From Caryophanales bacterium UBA6768 (GTDB taxonomy: Bacteria > Bacillota > Bacilli > Bacillales_D > Amphibacillaceae), in assembly GCA_002453315.1 (NCBI GenBank), contig DKGO01000106.1, positions 1-8,581 of the forward strand: a stretch of DNA of 8,581 nt, read 5' to 3'. The notes under the pieces were generated by a model. The model was not told the DNA's origin. It did no database searches and saw only the letters and a program-made list of their open reading frames with translations. A program made the translations under genes and the position numbers. Positions within the stretch are counted from its first letter, which is position 1; every line of letters begins with the position of its first letter. Of this stretch, positions 5,598 to 8,581 are shown one piece after another.

Positions 5598-6623
5598 TTA
5601 TAGATGATAATAATTTCTGATTTTCGGAAAGTGGATGGTGACCCTCGTATATTTGCCTTCTTCCGATTGAATGGAGAGGTCATGTCCTAATTTAAGGGCC
5701 ATTTGTTTTGCAAGGTAAAGGCCTATCCCGGTAGATTTGGAATGACTTCTCCCAATAGATCCTGTAAATCCTTTTTCAAATACGCGGCTGATATCTTCCA
5801 GCTTAATCCCAATGCCTGTATCTTGAATCAGCAGCCGCTTTTCTTTTCGATCTTCCTTAAATTGTACGGAGATTTCCCCGCCTTCATCTGTATATTTTAA
5901 AGCATTTGAAAAAACTTGGTCTATGATAAATCCGAGCCATTTACTGTCGGTATGGACAACCTGCTCCATATCATCCATATGAAAACGAATTTGCTTGTTA
6001 ATAAAGGATTTGGCATATTTCTTTACACTGTTTTTAACGACTTGATCCAACGCTACCTCGGAAATAAAATAATCTTTGGAAAACGAATCAATGCGAGAAT
6101 AATAAAGAGCCTGCTCCACGTAATTTTCGATTTTATCCAACTCATCTTCAAACTTGTCCACAAGGTATTCAACAGTTCTTCCATTACTGTTTTCCATAAG
6201 CAAGCGACCTGCCGCAATCGGAACCTTAACTTCATGAATCCAAGATGTAATAAAATCTTGATGATCGCGTTTTTCGTTATACAACTTTTGTAGTTGATCG
6301 CCATGCATACCATTTACTTTTTTTAATAATTCAAGATAAATCTGTTGTTCATTGTTTCGCGGTTTAGGAAGAGTTGCGAGAAATTCTTCATGGCTACTTT
6401 CAACCAAATCATGTAATTCCAGATAAAACTCCCTATTAAAATAGTATTCGATGATTACATAAATAGCCACAATAAAAAAGATAACCACATTGATATAGAC
6501 AATATCATTGACAGCGTGTCTGGAATGTGCGCTTACAAACATCATCAAAGAAACAAAGAACATAACGATCACATATAATATAAAGAAATTCCGTTTATCT
6601 TTTAGATATTGAATGAAACTCAT
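5598..6623 (-). CDS. BceS-type intramembrane-sensing histidine kinase
   Basis: This 341-aa protein matches the BceS-like class: two membrane helices (about residues 12-31 and 41-60) with only a short loop outside, then a cytoplasmic linker and the kinase core. The phosphorylated His is H130 in SWIHEVKVPIAAG. The N-box is QVFSNALKYT (N240), G1 is DTGIGI (268-273), the F-box is VFEKGFTG, and G2 is STGIGLYLAK (297-306). Because there is almost no extracellular sensor, kinases of this class get their signal from the partner ABC transporter (established for B. subtilis BceS/BceAB). The divergent ABC genes at 7498 onward are the obvious partner. The ATG overlaps the regulator's TGA (ATGA, 6623-6620), indicating coupled translation. 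Which peptide antibiotic is sensed cannot be told from this sequence. Confidence 0.93.
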   Translation of the reverse strand: MSFIQYLKDKRNFFILYVIVMFFVSLMMFVSAHSRHAVNDIVYINVVIFFIVAIYVIIEYYFNREFYLELHDLVESSHEEFLATLPKPRNNEQQIYLELLKKVNGMHGDQLQKLYNEKRDHQDFITSWIHEVKVPIAAGRLLMENSNGRTVEYLVDKFEDELDKIENYVEQALYYSRIDSFSKDYFISEVALDQVVKNSVKKYAKSFINKQIRFHMDDMEQVVHTDSKWLGFIIDQVFSNALKYTDEGGEISVQFKEDRKEKRLLIQDTGIGIKLEDISRVFEKGFTGSIGRSHSKSTGIGLYLAKQMALKLGHDLSIQSEEGKYTRVTIHFPKIRNYYHL

Positions 6624-7291
6624 TGGATAATATAACCTTGTCCTTTCTTAGTCGTAATGAAGTATTCTTTTCCAAGTTCGGCAAGCTTTTTACGCAAACG
6701 AGCAATATTAACCGTCAATGTATTTTCGTCCACAAAATTTTCATCCTTCCAAAGGCTTCGCATCATTTTCCTTCGATTTACAATGGTACCTTTGTTTTGC
6801 ATGAGGATTTTCAGAATAAGAAATTCCGTTTTCGTGAGGTCCGATTTTCTATCTCCATGTAAGACCTCTCCGTTTTCAAGATTTAATATAATTCCATCAT
6901 GTTCTATTGTCTGAGACTGTGTTTCCATATAAGAATAAGTTCTGCGGAGGAGTGCATTAATTTTTGCAATCAATACATCCATATGGAAAGGTTTTTGAAT
7001 ATAATCATCTCCTCCCATGTTCATCGACATCACTATATCCATTGGTGTATCACGGGAAGAGAGAAAGATCATTGGGACCTTTGAAACTTCTCTGATTTTG
7101 TTACACCAGTAAAATCCGTCAAACGATGGCAAATTGATATCCATGATGACTAGGTGAGGATCATGATTAAGAAATACCTGCATGATTTGGTCAAAGTCTT
7201 CGATCTTAACGGTTTCAAAACCCCACTTTTCTAATGTTTCCCCTACCATATCACGAATGGTCAAATCATCTTCCACAATCATGATTTTCAT
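6620..7291 (-). CDS. BceR-type response regulator
   Basis: This 223-aa OmpR-family regulator has a receiver domain with acidic residues E7/D8/D9, phospho-acceptor D51 (VIMDINLP) and K100 (IQKPF), and a C-terminal winged helix. The winged helix contains LTKTEFLILKILMQNKGTIV, then NTLTVNIARLRKKL and the wing KKGQGYII. The start is ATG at 7291, because GGAGGG (7304-7299) lies 7 nt upstream and the product then begins directly with the first receiver strand (MKIMIVEDD). An upstream in-frame start would add 26 residues with no role in the fold. It is co-transcribed with the kinase that overlaps it. In the family it activates the transporter operon by binding a box like that at 7394-7407. A TTGACA at 7391-7386 on the minus strand might be its own -35, but no good -10 follows at the right distance. 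Confidence 0.93.
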   Translation of the reverse strand: MKIMIVEDDLTIRDMVGETLEKWGFETVKIEDFDQIMQVFLNHDPHLVIMDINLPSFDGFYWCNKIREVSKVPMIFLSSRDTPMDIVMSMNMGGDDYIQKPFHMDVLIAKINALLRRTYSYMETQSQTIEHDGIILNLENGEVLHGDRKSDLTKTEFLILKILMQNKGTIVNRRKMMRSLWKDENFVDENTLTVNIARLRKKLAELGKEYFITTKKGQGYIIQ

Positions 7292-7393
7292 TCCTCTTCC
7301 CTCCAAACATGCATCATACTTCAACATCATTTTAATTGAATATCGACCAACAAACAAAGAAAAGATCACATTTAAGTTGTTTTTTTGTCAATG

Positions 7394-7437
7394 TGACGAA
7401 AATGTAAGATTACGAGATCAAGCTGTAAGTTTATATT
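7394..7437 (+). promoter_or_regulatory. BceR-type operator and probable promoter of the ABC transporter genes
   Basis: TGACG-AAAA-TGTAA (7394-7407) matches the BceR-type inverted repeat TNACA-N4-TGTAA except for one base in the left half. TGTAAG recurs at 7424-7429, exactly 21 bp after the first copy at 7403-7408. Both copies are therefore on the same face of the helix, as OmpR-family dimers prefer. A TATATT -10-like hexamer is at 7432-7437 with a poor -35 (TTACGA, 7410-7415, 16-bp spacer) overlapping the sites, as expected for an activator-dependent promoter. ATTGTACAAT (7448-7457), a perfect 10-bp palindrome, lies in the leader. Confidence 0.65.
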
Positions 7438-7497
7438 AAGGTTTCCTATTGTACAATTAAATTGTAGAAAAAACAGCTCTGAATGGAGGATTTAAAT

Positions 7498-8265
7498 ATG
7501 AAAACTATTGTCGAAGCAAAACAAATAAAAAAAGTCTATGGTGCAAAGGGAAATGTATTTTCAGCTTTGGAGGATATAGACTTAACCGTCATGGAAGGTG
7601 AATTCGTCGGTATTATGGGACCCTCGGGTGCTGGTAAATCAACTTTACTAAATATATTGGCAACTATTGACGAGCCGACTACGGGGGACATTGTGATTGA
7701 CGGAATCAATTTGACAAAGATGAATGAAGAACAATTATCTGCCTTTCGCCGTGACAAACTTGGTTTCCTTTTCCAAGACTATAATTTATTAGATACTTTA
7801 ACTGTGAAAGAAAATATTATCTTGCCGTTAGCCTTGGCAAAATTGAACATTAAAGAATTGGAACGAAGAGCAGATGAAGTGGCAGATAAATTTGGAATTC
7901 GCGACATTTTAAATAAGTACCCGTATCAAATTTCTGGTGGACAAAAGCAACGCACGGCAGCTTCGCGAGCGATTATTTCAAAGCCAAGCCTAATATTGGC
8001 AGATGAACCAACAGGTGCGTTGGATTCGAAATCAGCAACAGACTTGTTAGAAAGTTTAAAGGATCTAAATGAACAAGACAAGGCAACCATTTTAATGGTT
8101 ACCCATGATGCTTATGCGGCAAGTTATTGTAATCGCGTCCTATTTATTAAAGACGGTAAAATCTTCACAGAACTTGTGAAAGGGAAAAGATCCCGCAAAG
8201 AATTTTTCAACAAGGTGTTGGATGTTCTATCCGCACTGGGGGGTGGAGCAAATGACGTTATTTAG
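7498..8265 (+). CDS. BceA-type ABC transporter ATP-binding protein
   Basis: This 255-aa ATPase of the MacB/LolD-like group is most like BceA. It has Walker A GPSGAGKST (41-49), the Q-loop LFQDYN (Q93), signature ISGGQKQR (145-152), Walker B LILADE (165-170) followed by PTGALD, and switch His in VTHD (H203). The tail (GKRSRKEFFNKVLDVLSALGGGANDV) resembles the C-terminal extension of Bce-type ATPases. The start is ATG at 7498, since GGAGGA lies 7 nt upstream. The in-frame ATG at 7483 lies within or before that Shine-Dalgarno and would add only MEDLN. The gene overlaps the permease start by 14 nt. With the permease it should form a complex that frees cell-wall precursors from peptide antibiotics and passes the load signal to the kinase. 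This role is established for the family and inferred here. Confidence 0.95.
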   Translation: MKTIVEAKQIKKVYGAKGNVFSALEDIDLTVMEGEFVGIMGPSGAGKSTLLNILATIDEPTTGDIVIDGINLTKMNEEQLSAFRRDKLGFLFQDYNLLDTLTVKENIILPLALAKLNIKELERRADEVADKFGIRDILNKYPYQISGGQKQRTAASRAIISKPSLILADEPTGALDSKSATDLLESLKDLNEQDKATILMVTHDAYAASYCNRVLFIKDGKIFTELVKGKRSRKEFFNKVLDVLSALGGGANDVI

Positions 8266-8581
8266 TTTAGCAAGGAAAAATATTAAAGGTAATTTCAATA
8301 ATTATTTTGTCTATTTTGTTACGCTCGTATTCAGCATGGTTATTTATTATACGTTCACTTCCTTGCAATATAGCGAAAAAATTCAGGAAAGCATTGAATT
8401 GTCGGATACAATGAGTTTCATGTTTGGGGTATCATCAATTATCTTAATTTTATTCGTAGCAATCTTTATTTTGTACTCCAATTCATTCTTCACAAGAAAA
8501 AGGAAGAAAGAAGTCGGATTGTACGCCATACTTGGTTTACGCAAGAAAACCATTGCAAAAATGTTGTTTTATGAAAATTTG
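8252..8581 (+). CDS. BceB-type FtsX-family ABC permease (5' part, cut by window end)
   Basis: The first 110 residues of the permease are present and open to the last base. They show an amphipathic start (MTLFSLARKNIKGNF), membrane helix 1 (about 17-36), a connecting segment, and membrane helix 2 (about 55-76). A charged cytoplasmic stretch follows (FFTRKRKKEVGLYAILG, then RKKTIAKMLFYENL), which is the conserved FtsX/BceB pattern. Complete BceB-type permeases have about 650 residues, ten membrane helices and a large external domain between helices 7 and 8, so most of the gene lies to the right. The ATG lies inside the ATPase gene 14 nt before its stop, with the purine-rich GGGGGTGGAGC just upstream, so the two proteins are probably made in a coupled way. 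Confidence 0.93.
   Translation, partial: MTLFSLARKNIKGNFNNYFVYFVTLVFSMVIYYTFTSLQYSEKIQESIELSDTMSFMFGVSSIILILFVAIFILYSNSFFTRKRKKEVGLYAILGLRKKTIAKMLFYENL

Noticed and set aside
5703..6293. Plus-strand frames opposite the BceS-type kinase gene
   Set aside because: They are shadows of a well-supported kinase gene, with no Shine-Dalgarno sequence and no recognisable domains.
7292..7369. 26-residue N-terminal extension of the BceR-type regulator
   Set aside because: The receiver fold begins at the ATG at 7291, which has its own well-spaced Shine-Dalgarno; the extension is not part of the fold.

Overview
The window is AT-rich, with Gram-positive Shine-Dalgarno sequences (AGGAGG, GGAGG, AAGGGGG), TTG and GTG starts, a short-signal lipoprotein and a BceRSAB-type resistance module. 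This points to a low-GC Firmicute of the Bacillaceae. The species cannot be fixed from the sequence.

Region 1 (1-3158) is best read as one complete transposable element. Its outermost 10 bases form a perfect inverted repeat: TATCGCAAAA at 1-10 and TTTTGCGATA at 3149-3158. It carries a 75-aa ribbon-helix-helix protein, an overlapping 645-aa zinc-finger/HTH/DDE-type transposase, and a 133-aa lipoprotein passenger. Terminator-like hairpins lie near both ends. A perfect 11-bp inverted repeat upstream of the first gene is a candidate operator or transposase site.

Region 2 (3159-4610, minus strand) is the interrupted target: a VanR/OmpR-type response regulator followed by its histidine kinase. The kinase is cut at about residue 106 by the right end of the element, so only its two membrane helices and the start of a juxtamembrane linker remain here. 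A 120-aa protein made of two related helical repeats lies upstream in the same orientation.

Region 3 (4611-5597) has no intact gene. It contains a possibly structured non-coding patch (4874-4923) and a decayed 57-codon membrane-protein gene on the minus strand. That gene has a well-spaced Shine-Dalgarno sequence, but ATA where the start should be and an in-frame TGA.

Region 4 (5598-8581) is a Bce-type antimicrobial-peptide sensing and detoxification module. The response regulator and intramembrane-sensing kinase (minus strand, ATGA overlap) are divergent from the ABC ATPase and FtsX-type permease (plus strand, 14-nt overlap; the permease runs off the window). A BceR-type box, TGACG-N4-TGTAA, with a further TGTAAG 21 bp downstream, precedes a -10-like sequence in front of the ATPase gene. 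In characterised Bce modules the permease senses the peptide and signals through the kinase, and the phosphorylated regulator induces the transporter; the same circuit is inferred here.
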